Shown piece by piece: positions 17,629-25,626 of a stretch of DNA of 64,000 bases (its first letter is position 1; the number at the start of each line of letters is the position of its first letter). Source of the DNA: Sphaerisporangium aureirubrum (lineage in GTDB: Bacteria > Actinomycetota > Actinomycetes > Streptosporangiales > Streptosporangiaceae); NCBI RefSeq assembly GCF_042658925.1, contig NZ_JBHSRF010000004.1:1-64000 (forward strand). The letters run 5' to 3'. A model generated the notes under the pieces. That model did not search any database. It was not told where the DNA came from and worked only from the letters and a program-made list of their open reading frames with translations. The position numbers were made by a program, and so were the translations under genes.

Positions 17629-17987
17629 TGGAGGGCGAGTGGATCGACGACGGGCCGGTGGTGCGGCCGTTCGCGCTGGTGCGCGGCAGGACACCGCCGC
17701 CCGCGTCGTCGTTCGAGCTGCTGACGCTCATCGTGGCCACCGGCGCCGACGCGCCGGGCGCCGCCGAGCTCGGGCCCGAGCACCGGCGGCTGCTCGCGCT
17801 GGTGCGGCGCTCCCGGCCGGTGGTCGAGGTGGCCTCGGACGTCGACCTGCCGCTCGGCGTGCTGCGGCTGCTGCTCGCCGACCTGCTCGACCAGGGCCTG
17901 ATCCTCACCAGGTCCCCGACGCCGGCCGGTCCCGTGCCCCAAGCCGAGCTGCTCCGGGAGGTCATCGAAGGGCTCCGGGCGCTCTGA
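17628..17987 (+). CDS. cvnC: DUF742 protein CvnC, locus 1
   Basis: A 119-residue DUF742 protein. Diagnostic pieces are GPVVRPFALVRGRT at the start, LGPEHRRLLALVRRSRPVVEVASDVDLPLGVLRLLLADL (a winged-helix-like core) and the C-terminus ELLREVIEGLRAL. Start ATG 17628 shares a base with the cvnB stop (TGATG). In complete conservons cvnD follows and its start overlaps this reading frame's end. Here the next gene is on the opposite strand 7 bp away, so the operon ends here. Confidence 0.9.
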   Translation: MEGEWIDDGPVVRPFALVRGRTPPPASSFELLTLIVATGADAPGAAELGPEHRRLLALVRRSRPVVEVASDVDLPLGVLRLLLADLLDQGLILTRSPTPAGPVPQAELLREVIEGLRAL

Positions 17988-17994
17988 CGGCCCG

Positions 17995-19290
17995 TTACAG
18001 GGGCTCGTGCGGGACGCCGAACCGCTCGTAGTAGAAGGCGAACCGCTCGCGCAGCTCGTCGGTGTCGAGGGCCAGGTCGGCGGCGGTGTAGGTGTGCGCC
18101 CCGTGCCGCCCGCGCGCGTGGCGCGGCAGCCAGTCCGAAAGGCGGCGCTCGGCCTCGGGGGTGAGCTCGGTGCCCGCCCGGGCGTAGACGCGGCGGACCG
18201 TGCCGAGAGGGTCCGCGTTCAGGTCGGCGAACATGACGTCCACGAACCGGTCGTCGGCGGGGTCGCGGTCGCGCACGGCGGCGCGCAGCAGCCGTTCGGT
18301 CATCACGATGGCCTGGCGGCCCACCAGGTGGGGGTTCGGGTGGTAGTAGCTCTGCCGGTACGAGTACGCCAGCATGCTGCCGGTCGACAGCACGCTGCGC
18401 ACGGGGTCGCGGTGGGTCTGCACCACCGTGGCGTCGGGGAACACCGTGGTGAGCGGCCCGAACTGCTCCATGTGCTGCGGCGACTTCAGCAGCCAGCGCC
18501 GCCCCGACGGGCGGATCCAGGCCATGGCCTGGAGCACGCGCCGCAGGTAGGCGTACCCGGCGGTGTGGTCGGTGCCGGTGTACCACGGCATGTAGCCGGG
18601 CAGCATCGGGGCCGTGGCCTCGTACAGCATCGAGGAGAACCCCATGGCCAGGAGCACCAGCTCCTCTTCCGCCGACTCGTTCTCCATCTCGTGCATCGTG
18701 ACCATCTCGGGGGAGGCACGGTTCATGTAGTTGATGGCCCGCGCGCCGGCCTTGATGCGCGGATCGGGGTCGGGTATCGGCGCCGCGGCGTCCCCGATGG
18801 GCAGGGGGTTCAGCACCTCCCAGAACGGGATCGAGCGCAGGTCGGGATCCTCGGCCATCAGGCGCTGCAGGAAGCTCGTGCCGCTGCGCACGAGGCCGGC
18901 GATGATGATGGGGGCCTCCACCGGCCGCTCGAACGCCTCGGGGCGCCGCTTGGCGAGGTCCTCCAGCCGCAGCCGGTTCACGAGGGCGCTGAGGATCGCC
19001 GTATGGACCGACAGGCGGCCGAACGGATGGAACTCCGCCACCTCGTCCATCCCCCGGCACAGCAGCCCCAGAGGCTCGTCCAGAGGCGCTAGGTCGCCGA
19101 AGTCGCTCAGCCCGGTGCGCTTGCGGGCCTTCGCCTTGAGCGCCTCGGCCTCCAGCGGCCACAGCCGCGCCGCGAACGGCTTCAGGACGCGGTTGGCCAC
19201 GCGGAGCTCGATCGGCAGCCGGGGGTTCTGCCATCCCCGGGCCTTCTCGGTCAACTCGTCCGCGCGCGGCTGAGGAACACCCTTGAGCAT
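17995..19290 (-). CDS. Sulfotransferase-family protein
   Basis: A 431-residue PAPS-dependent sulfotransferase-like protein (Sulfotransfer_3 type). The 5'-phosphosulfate loop is IIIAGLVRSGTSFLQRLMAEDP near residue 127, and the 3'-phosphate motif is VVQTHRDPVRSVLS near 280. An LKSPQHMEQF motif precedes it. The acceptor is unknown; relatives act on lipids or carbohydrates, and many actinomycete members are unassigned. Start ATG 19290 has CGGAGTCGAC upstream. It is codirectional with the second conservon, 83 bp beyond cvnD, and could be its last gene. Confidence 0.85.
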   Translation of the reverse strand: MLKGVPQPRADELTEKARGWQNPRLPIELRVANRVLKPFAARLWPLEAEALKAKARKRTGLSDFGDLAPLDEPLGLLCRGMDEVAEFHPFGRLSVHTAILSALVNRLRLEDLAKRRPEAFERPVEAPIIIAGLVRSGTSFLQRLMAEDPDLRSIPFWEVLNPLPIGDAAAPIPDPDPRIKAGARAINYMNRASPEMVTMHEMENESAEEELVLLAMGFSSMLYEATAPMLPGYMPWYTGTDHTAGYAYLRRVLQAMAWIRPSGRRWLLKSPQHMEQFGPLTTVFPDATVVQTHRDPVRSVLSTGSMLAYSYRQSYYHPNPHLVGRQAIVMTERLLRAAVRDRDPADDRFVDVMFADLNADPLGTVRRVYARAGTELTPEAERRLSDWLPRHARGRHGAHTYTAADLALDTDELRERFAFYYERFGVPHEPL

Positions 19291-19373
19291 GTCGACTCCG
19301 ATCCAGTTCAGGATGAGGCCGGTGCGGGCGGCGAGATGAAGAGGTGAAGGTGCTCGTGGTGCGGGGGCGGTTC

Positions 19374-19949
19374 CTATCCGGCGGCGGGTGTGAGCGTGCG
19401 CAGCGCGTGCTCCACCAGCGTGACCAGCACGACCTTGGCCGAGGCGCGGCGTCGCACGTCACACATGAGCACGGGGACCTCGGGGTCCAGGTCGAGCGCG
19501 ATGCGCACGTCCTCGGGCTCGTGGCGATCGGCGCCGTCGAAGCAGTTGACCGCGACGATGAACGGCGTGCCGCGCTGCTCGAAATAGTCGATCGAGGGGA
19601 AGCAGTCGGTCAGGCGCCGGGTGTCGGCGAGCACGACCGCGCCGAGCGCGCCGTAGGACAGCTCATCCCACATGAACCAGAAACGCTCCTGGCCGGGCGT
19701 GCCGAACAGGTACACCACCAGGCCTTCGCGGATGGTGATCCGGCCGAAGTCCATGGCCACGGTGGTGGTCGTCTTGGCTTCCACGCCGTCGATGTCGTCG
19801 ACACCGATGCCGCGGTCGGACAGCACTTCCTCGGTGCGCAGGGGGCGGATCTCGCTGATCGCGCCGACCAGTGTGGTCTTCCCCACGCCGAAGCCGCCCG
19901 CCACAAGGATCTTGAGAGCGACGGGCTCCTCAGAGTGCTCGTAAGCCAT
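19374..19949 (-). CDS. cvnD: Small GTPase CvnD, locus 2
   Basis: A 191-residue Ras-like GTPase of the conservon family. Walker A is ILVAGGFGVGKTTLVGAI (about 13-30), switch II is LFGTPGQERFWFMW with the conserved DTPGQ-like turn, and the base-recognition loop is AVNCFDGAD (NC-x-D instead of NK-x-D, as usual in CvnD). It is the signal-output protein of the membrane complex. Start ATG 19949 has AAGGAAGTGATCA upstream and overlaps the end of cvnC by 20 bases. It is the only CvnD in the window. Confidence 0.92.
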   Translation of the reverse strand: MAYEHSEEPVALKILVAGGFGVGKTTLVGAISEIRPLRTEEVLSDRGIGVDDIDGVEAKTTTTVAMDFGRITIREGLVVYLFGTPGQERFWFMWDELSYGALGAVVLADTRRLTDCFPSIDYFEQRGTPFIVAVNCFDGADRHEPEDVRIALDLDPEVPVLMCDVRRRASAKVVLVTLVEHALRTLTPAAG

Positions 19950-20304
19950 TGATCACTTCCTTGAGAATGCGCTCGTTCGGGCGCGGTCCCCGGTGGGCAG
20001 GAGCCCGTACGCCGATCATGCCGTGATCGTGGAGATCGCCGAGGAGAACGCGGACCACGCCGAGCGGCAGGTCGAGCTCGGAGGCGATGTCCGCGACCGA
20101 CATCGGCCGCTCGGACAGCTCGAGGATGCGCTGTTCCTCGGGGCCCAGACCGGCCTCGCCAGTGTACGGAGCGCCGGTCGCCGTGACCATAGCGATCAGA
20201 TCAAGGTTGTCGGCCGACGAGCGGGTGCGGCCACGGATCAGGGCGTAGGGCCGGACCAGCGGGCCCGCCTCCTCGTCCAGCCACTGTTCTCCGCGAATGG
20301 TCAT
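19930..20304 (-). CDS. cvnC: DUF742 protein CvnC, locus 2
   Basis: A 124-residue DUF742 protein: MTIRGEQWLDEEAGPLVRPY, LGPEEQRILELSERPMSVADIASELDLPLGVVRVLLGDL, and C-terminal RPNERILKEVINGLRAL. It has the same architecture as the locus 1 copy. The ATG at 20304 overlaps the cvnB stop (ATGA), and its own 3' end overlaps cvnD. Four coupled genes in the order A-B-C-D make this the complete conservon. Confidence 0.92.
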   Translation of the reverse strand: MTIRGEQWLDEEAGPLVRPYALIRGRTRSSADNLDLIAMVTATGAPYTGEAGLGPEEQRILELSERPMSVADIASELDLPLGVVRVLLGDLHDHGMIGVRAPAHRGPRPNERILKEVINGLRAL

Positions 20305-20705
20305 GGCGATGTCCGGGGGTTGGTGGAGATGTGCTGGCCCACCCGCTTGACGAGCATGGCCATTTCGTAGGCGATGTGACCCACGTCGGCGTCCGCGCTG
20401 CTCAGCACCGCCAGGCATGTGCCGGTGCCGGCCGCGGTCACGAAAAGGAAGGCGTTCTCCATCTCGACGATGGTCTGCCGCACCTCGCCGCCGCCGAAGT
20501 GGCGGCCGGCGCCCCGGGCGAGGCTCTGGAAGCCCGACGCCACTGCGGACAGGTGTTCGGCGTCTTCCCTGCTGAAGCCTTTGGACGCCCCGACGACCAG
20601 GCCGTCGGTGGACAGGATGACGGCTTGGCGCACTGCTGCGACCCTGGTGATGAGATCGTCGAGGAGCCAGTTGAGTTCGCCGTTCGACGAGACTTTGCCA
20701 GTCAT
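20301..20705 (-). CDS. cvnB: Roadblock/LC7 protein CvnB, locus 2
   Basis: A 134-residue Roadblock/LC7 protein (NGELNWLLDDLITRVAAVRQ, LSTDGLVVGASKGFS, HFGGGEVRQTIVEMENAF, YEMAMLVKRVGQHI). The segment pattern is nearly the same as in the locus 1 CvnB, apart from a short extra N-terminus. It is translationally coupled at both ends (ATGA overlaps with cvnA and cvnC). Confidence 0.92.
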   Translation of the reverse strand: MTGKVSSNGELNWLLDDLITRVAAVRQAVILSTDGLVVGASKGFSREDAEHLSAVASGFQSLARGAGRHFGGGEVRQTIVEMENAFLFVTAAGTGTCLAVLSSADADVGHIAYEMAMLVKRVGQHISTNPRTSP

Positions 20706-23392
20706 TCGTCACCCTTCTCGCCGGTCGCCTGATGTACGTAGCCACCACTATGGTCGCGCAGCCCGTGCTGTTGGTCACGCCGGTCCGTGCTTCCGGAGGG
20801 CTGGTCGCCCTCGTCGTGTCCCGTGCCCGGCGGTGGCTGCGCGCCATCGTGCCTGCTCAGGTGCTCATTCGCCCGGTCGTCCTGTTCTGCGGACTTTTCC
20901 CGCATATCCCGCTCCGACTCCAGCCGTCCCCGGCGTCCGCCTTGCTGGAAGGCGGAGAACATGGCGCGCGCCTCGTCGGGCGAGCGCTGCGGGCCACCGG
21001 TCGTGCCCGCGGGATCCTCCGCGGGCGTCGGGGCGGCGAGCGGGGTCGCGCCCTCCCGGGTCCGCGTGTCCGGCTGCTTGGTGTTCTCCCGCAGCTGCGG
21101 GGCGATGTTGGCCTGGCGCACCCGGCGGGGCAGGCCCGCGTGGGTGCCGCCGGACGCGGTCGGCCTCGGCTTCGGCGCCGCGGTCCTCGGCTGGGGCACC
21201 GAGGACGGCGGCTCCGTGGCGTCGGTGATCGGCGTGATGCCGGGGTCGGTGTCGGGGCCGTTGTCGATGAAGCCCGGCACCACCGTCAGCGCCGGGCTGT
21301 CGGCGGGGCGCGCGGGGGTGAAGAACGGCGAGGTGCCGTTGTCCTGGTCCTCCTCGGCCCGCGCGACCGGCGTGGCGGGGGTGGCCGGCACGCTGGTGAC
21401 CGCGTCCTCGGGCTCGGCCTCGGCGGGCGCCTGGCCGATGGAGCCGCGCGCGTGGCGCGGCCCGGTGTCGGCGAGCGAGCCGGGCAGGGGAGCGGGGGAG
21501 CCGTCGTCGGCCACCAGCTCGCGGGGGATGAGCACGATGGCCGTCGTGCCGCCGTACGGCGACGCGCGCAGCACCACGCTCACGTTGTTGCGCGCGGCGA
21601 GCTGGCCCACGACGAACAAGCCGAGGCGGTCGCTGTCGGCCAGGTCGAACTCCGGCGGGTTCGCCAGCCGATCGTTGATCGACGCGTACTCCTCCGGGCT
21701 CAGGCCGAGCCCGCGGTCCTCGATCTCCACCACGAAGCCGTTGGCGACCGACTCGCCGCGGACCTGCACGCGGGTGCGGGGCGGGGAGAAGAGCGTCGCG
21801 TTCTCGATCAGCTCGGCGATCAGGTGGATGAGGTCGGCGACGGTCGAGCCCGCCACGAAGGCGTTCGGAAGGGGGAACAGGTTGACCCGGGTGTACCCCT
21901 CCACCTCGGCGACGGCGGCCCGCACCACGTCCACCATCGGCACGGGCTTGCGCCACGCGCGGCCGGGGGCGGACCCGGACAGGATGATGAGGCTCTCCGC
22001 GTGGCGGCGCATGCGGGTGGTGAGGTGGTCGAGCTGGAACAGGTCCCCCAGCGCCTCGGGGTCGAAGTCCCGGCGCTGCATCGTGTCGAGCAGCCGCAGC
22101 TGCCTGTGCAGCAGTCCCTGGTTGCGGCGCGCCAGGTTGAGGAACACCTGGCTGACGCCCCGGCGCAGGTCGGCCTGCTCCACGGCGGCCTTGACGGCGG
22201 TGCGCTGCACCGAGCCGAACGCCTCCGCGACGTCGTGGACCTCGGCGGAGTCGCCCCCGGCGATCGGCGGCGCCTCGGCCTCGACGTTCACCTCTTCACC
22301 CTTGCGCAGCCGGTCGACGACCCGCGGCAGCCGTACGTCGGCCAGCTCGCGGGCGGAGTTGCGCAGGTCGGCCAGCTCACGGATGAGGCGGCGGCCGAAG
22401 CGCACCGAGATGATGATGGAGGCGACCACGGCGACCAGGCCGAGGCCGCCGGCCAGGCCGATGCGCAGCAGGATGCCGGTGGCGACGCTCATGGCGCGGT
22501 CGGCGAGCCCGACGGACGCCTTGATGCCCACCTGGTCGAGCATGGCCGACAGGCTGTCGGTGATGGCCTGCCAGCGGCTCACCGACGGAGGCAGCGGGCC
22601 GGTGGACCTGGCCCGGTCGATGATGTCCTGCTCCATCGTGATGAAGCGCTTGAACGTCGGGGAGGCGAAGACCTCCTCGTACGGCTTGCGCAGGTCCGGC
22701 TCCAGCATGGCCATGCCCTTGGCGTACTGGAAACGCCGGTTCGACACCCATTCCGCGAACGACGTGTACTCGGCGTCGGTGAGCCCGTCCCGGGCGATCG
22801 CCGCGCTGATCAGAGCGTTCTCCCGGGAGATGATCTCGCGGGCCTGGCCCATGTTCTGCATGGCGCCGGCCTGCTCGAAGATCGACAGGTCCGGTACCGA
22901 GACCATGCGGTCGTACAGGCGGAACACGCCGTCCATGATCTGGTTGTAGGCCTGGATGTTCGCGAGGCGGGTCGACTGGCCGCTGTCCACGTTAGCCCGG
23001 ATGCCGGGGAGGTGCTCCAGCTCGTTGAGCAGGGCGGTCGTCGCGATCTTGGTGACGTCGTTGAGCACGCCCTGGGTGTCCTCGGACAGCGCGGCGGCGC
23101 GGAACTTGGCCAAGGAGACGTCGGTGGCGCGCCGCTGGCCGAACAGGCGGTCCTGTTCCTTCGGCACGACGCCGAACGCGGTGGCGGACATCGACCGTTC
23201 GGACTGAATCTGGAGCCCCAGGTCCGTGGAGGTGAGTCCGAGGCTTTGGTAGATGGTGTTGGCCCGCATCAGCGAGATGCCGTCACCGATCGTCAGATTG
23301 AGGACGAATCCCCAGAGGGCGCTTAGTGAAAGCAGAGGTAGGAGTAGCAACGAAAAGATCTTGAAGCGGATCGACCGCTTTCCAGAACCCAT
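20702..23392 (-). CDS. cvnA: Conservon sensor-kinase-like protein CvnA, locus 2
   Basis: An 896-residue membrane protein. Membrane helix 1 (RFKIFSLLLLPLLSLSALWGFV, about 8-29), an extracytoplasmic helical sensor domain to about 330, membrane helix 2 (LRIGLAGGLGLVAVVASIIISV), HAMP-like linker, and an ATPase domain with N-box IAELIENATLFSPPR and EIEDRGLGLSPEEY. A tail of about 250 Pro/Ala/Thr-rich residues carries a basic LPRRVRQANIAPQL motif that also occurs in the locus 1 CvnA tail. Start ATG 23392 was chosen over the long upstream frame because GGAGTGACC precedes it and the family begins MGSGKRSIRFK. Confidence 0.9.
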   Translation of the reverse strand: MGSGKRSIRFKIFSLLLLPLLSLSALWGFVLNLTIGDGISLMRANTIYQSLGLTSTDLGLQIQSERSMSATAFGVVPKEQDRLFGQRRATDVSLAKFRAAALSEDTQGVLNDVTKIATTALLNELEHLPGIRANVDSGQSTRLANIQAYNQIMDGVFRLYDRMVSVPDLSIFEQAGAMQNMGQAREIISRENALISAAIARDGLTDAEYTSFAEWVSNRRFQYAKGMAMLEPDLRKPYEEVFASPTFKRFITMEQDIIDRARSTGPLPPSVSRWQAITDSLSAMLDQVGIKASVGLADRAMSVATGILLRIGLAGGLGLVAVVASIIISVRFGRRLIRELADLRNSARELADVRLPRVVDRLRKGEEVNVEAEAPPIAGGDSAEVHDVAEAFGSVQRTAVKAAVEQADLRRGVSQVFLNLARRNQGLLHRQLRLLDTMQRRDFDPEALGDLFQLDHLTTRMRRHAESLIILSGSAPGRAWRKPVPMVDVVRAAVAEVEGYTRVNLFPLPNAFVAGSTVADLIHLIAELIENATLFSPPRTRVQVRGESVANGFVVEIEDRGLGLSPEEYASINDRLANPPEFDLADSDRLGLFVVGQLAARNNVSVVLRASPYGGTTAIVLIPRELVADDGSPAPLPGSLADTGPRHARGSIGQAPAEAEPEDAVTSVPATPATPVARAEEDQDNGTSPFFTPARPADSPALTVVPGFIDNGPDTDPGITPITDATEPPSSVPQPRTAAPKPRPTASGGTHAGLPRRVRQANIAPQLRENTKQPDTRTREGATPLAAPTPAEDPAGTTGGPQRSPDEARAMFSAFQQGGRRGRLESERDMREKSAEQDDRANEHLSRHDGAQPPPGTGHDEGDQPSGSTDRRDQQHGLRDHSGGYVHQATGEKGDE

Positions 23393-23501
23393 GGTCACTC
23401 CTGCGCGCCGGGAGGATCTTGCCGCATTTGGGGGGGAATGCACCTCCGGAAGATCGCTCAGAAGGCTAGCACCGATAGGGTTCCGGCGTACTGGAGGACG
23501 A

Positions 23502-24332
23502 ATGATTACTGTAATAACAGGCGCCACAGCCGGTATCGGCGCGGCCGCCGCCGAGGGGATCGCGCGTGCAGGGCACGACGTCGTCCTGGTCGGCCGCTCC
23601 CGCCCCAGACTCGACTCCGTCGCCGCGCGCATCGAGGGGATCACCGGGCGCCGTCCCGACGCCCTCGCCGCGGACTTCGCGTCGTTCACCGAGGTGAGGG
23701 CACTGGCCGCCGAGTTACTCGACCGCTACGAGCGCATCGACGTGCTCGCCAACAACGCCGGGGTGATGACGTCCAAGCGGGAGGTCACCGCGGACGGCCA
23801 CGAGACCATGACGCAGGTCAACCACCTGTCGGGGTTCCTGCTCACCAACCTGCTGCTGGAACGCCTCACGGCCTCCGGCGGCCGTGTGGTCACCACGAGC
23901 TCACGGGCCGCCAAGACGGGCCGCCTGGACCCCGCCGACCTGAACCGCACGAAGCGGCGCTGGAACGGCTGGCTGCAGTACGCCGACACCAAACAGGCCA
24001 ACGCGCTGTTCACCGTCGAGCTCGCGCGGCGCGGCGTGGCGGCCACCTGCTTCCACCCCGGCGTCATCAAGACCGGGTTCGCGGCCGGCACGCTGGTGAT
24101 GAAGATCTACGGGCTCATCCCCGGTTACTTCAAGACGCCGGAGCAGGGCGCGTCGACGCTGGTCCACCTGGCGACCACGGCCGACGGCACCGACCACTCC
24201 GGCCGCTTCTTCAGCGAGACCGCCGTCCCGTCCGCCGTTCCTGAGAAGATGAGCGACCCGGCCCTGGCCGCCGCGCTATGGTCGGCCAGCCTCGCCGCCA
24301 CCGGCCTGCCCGCCGAACTACCCACCGCCTGA
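23502..24332 (+). CDS. Short-chain dehydrogenase/reductase
   Basis: A 276-residue SDR. The dinucleotide loop is VITGATAGIGAAAAEG at the N-terminus, the structural motif is LANNAGVMTS near 85, and the catalytic triad is Ser in TTSSRAAK with Tyr and Lys in YADTKQANAL. It resembles the retinol-dehydrogenase-like/oxidoreductase SDRs of actinomycetes; the substrate is unknown. Start ATG 23502 follows CTGGAGGACGA. It is divergent from the second conservon; 109 bp lie between the starts. Confidence 0.9.
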   Translation: MITVITGATAGIGAAAAEGIARAGHDVVLVGRSRPRLDSVAARIEGITGRRPDALAADFASFTEVRALAAELLDRYERIDVLANNAGVMTSKREVTADGHETMTQVNHLSGFLLTNLLLERLTASGGRVVTTSSRAAKTGRLDPADLNRTKRRWNGWLQYADTKQANALFTVELARRGVAATCFHPGVIKTGFAAGTLVMKIYGLIPGYFKTPEQGASTLVHLATTADGTDHSGRFFSETAVPSAVPEKMSDPALAAALWSASLAATGLPAELPTA

Positions 24333-24477
24333 CCCCGCCGCCCCGGCCGCACGGCGCCTGACCCGCCGTCGCCGGACGGGCGGCACCGTACCGCCGGCCA
24401 ACCGTCGCGCGGTGTTCCCCGGGGAGCCATCCGGCGTTCGCCCGGCACCCGATCCGCCGCGTTAGGGTCGGGGCCTC

Positions 24478-25623
24478 GTGACGACCCCCGACGCCCCGGC
24501 GGCCCCCGGCTCGGTGCCCGCGTCGCGGCCCTCGGTGCCGGGCACGGCCGCCGTGGAGAGCCCGCCCGGTGTCCTCGGTTTCCCCGCGGACACGCCCGCC
24601 CCGCCCCGCCGGCCACGCGGGGAGCGCGACCCGTTCCTGGACAACGCCAAGTACCTCGCGATCATCCTGGTCGTCGTGGGCCACCTCATCGAGGACCTGC
24701 GGGACGTCCCGGCGGCGCACGCGCTCTACTTCTTCCTCTACACGTTCCACATGCCGCTGTTCATCACGCTGAGCGGCTACCTGTCGCGGAACTTCACGTT
24801 CTCCCCGGGCAAGGCGCGCAAGCTGATCAGCGGCCTCGCCGTGCCGTACATCATCTTCGAGCTGGCGTACTCGCTGCCGCGGCTGTTCCTGTACGGCGAC
24901 CTGGACATCAGCCTGCTCGACCCGTACTTCCTCACCTGGTTCCTGATGTCGCTGTTCCTGTGGCGGCTGTCCACCCCGGTGTGGCAGCAGCTGCGGTGGC
25001 CGCTGCTCGTCGCCGTCCTGCTGTCGCTGCTGTCGGGCATGAGCGAGCTGCCGGACGAGCTGTCGATGAACCGCACCTTCGGCCTGCTGCCGTTCTACGT
25101 GCTCGGCCTCATGCTGACCCCCGCGCACCTGGACCTGCTCAAGCGGCCGGCCGTCCGCGTGCTCGGCGCCGCCGTGCTGGCCGGCGGGCTGGTGCTGGCG
25201 TTCGCGCTGCACACCGACATCGCGACCGAGTGGATCAGGTGGCGCAACAGCAACGCCAAGATCGGTGTGGACAACCTCACCGGCAGCGCGATGCGGCTCG
25301 GCATGCTCATGGCGGGCGCGACGCTGCTCTGCGCCTTCCTCGCCATCACCCCGTCCCGCCGCACGTGGTACTCCGCCCTCGGCGCGGCCACCATGTACGC
25401 CTACCTGCTGCACGGCTTCTTCGTGAAGGTCTTCCAGGTGTACGCCAAGGAGATGAGCACCCCGGCGGGCGTCGCCCTGGCCGTCCTGCTGGGTGTGGCC
25501 CTCGCCACGCTGCTCTGCACGTCCCCGGTGCGGCGCCTCACCCGCTGGGCGATCGAGCCCGACACCTCGTGGTTCTTCACGGCGCTGCGGCGGCCCACCA
25601 AATCCGGCGGGAAGGGCCGCTGA
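24478..25623 (+). CDS. Acyltransferase-3 family membrane protein
   Basis: A 381-residue integral membrane acyltransferase (OafA/NodX-like fold). After a Pro-rich cytoplasmic N-terminus (about 45 residues) come RDPFLDNAKYLAIILVVVGHLIE with the catalytic His, FFLYTFHMPLFITLSGY (the F-x-M-P-x-F-x-x-x-SGY signature) and about nine further membrane helices. The family moves acyl groups onto sugars or other surface molecules. Start GTG 24478. It converges with the flavoprotein gene; the stops are 3 bp apart. Confidence 0.87.
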   Translation: MTTPDAPAAPGSVPASRPSVPGTAAVESPPGVLGFPADTPAPPRRPRGERDPFLDNAKYLAIILVVVGHLIEDLRDVPAAHALYFFLYTFHMPLFITLSGYLSRNFTFSPGKARKLISGLAVPYIIFELAYSLPRLFLYGDLDISLLDPYFLTWFLMSLFLWRLSTPVWQQLRWPLLVAVLLSLLSGMSELPDELSMNRTFGLLPFYVLGLMLTPAHLDLLKRPAVRVLGAAVLAGGLVLAFALHTDIATEWIRWRNSNAKIGVDNLTGSAMRLGMLMAGATLLCAFLAITPSRRTWYSALGAATMYAYLLHGFFVKVFQVYAKEMSTPAGVALAVLLGVALATLLCTSPVRRLTRWAIEPDTSWFFTALRRPTKSGGKGR

Positions 25624-25626
25624 GGG

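Noticed and set aside
17988..18000. Expected cvnD for conservon locus 1
   Set aside because: Only 7 bp separate cvnC from the opposite-strand sulfotransferase stop, and the minus-strand gene has no GTPase motifs; cvnD is truly absent here.
20732..23326. 864-codon frame opposite the locus 2 CvnA
   Set aside because: Antisense shadow of a clear CvnA gene; no recognisable fold.
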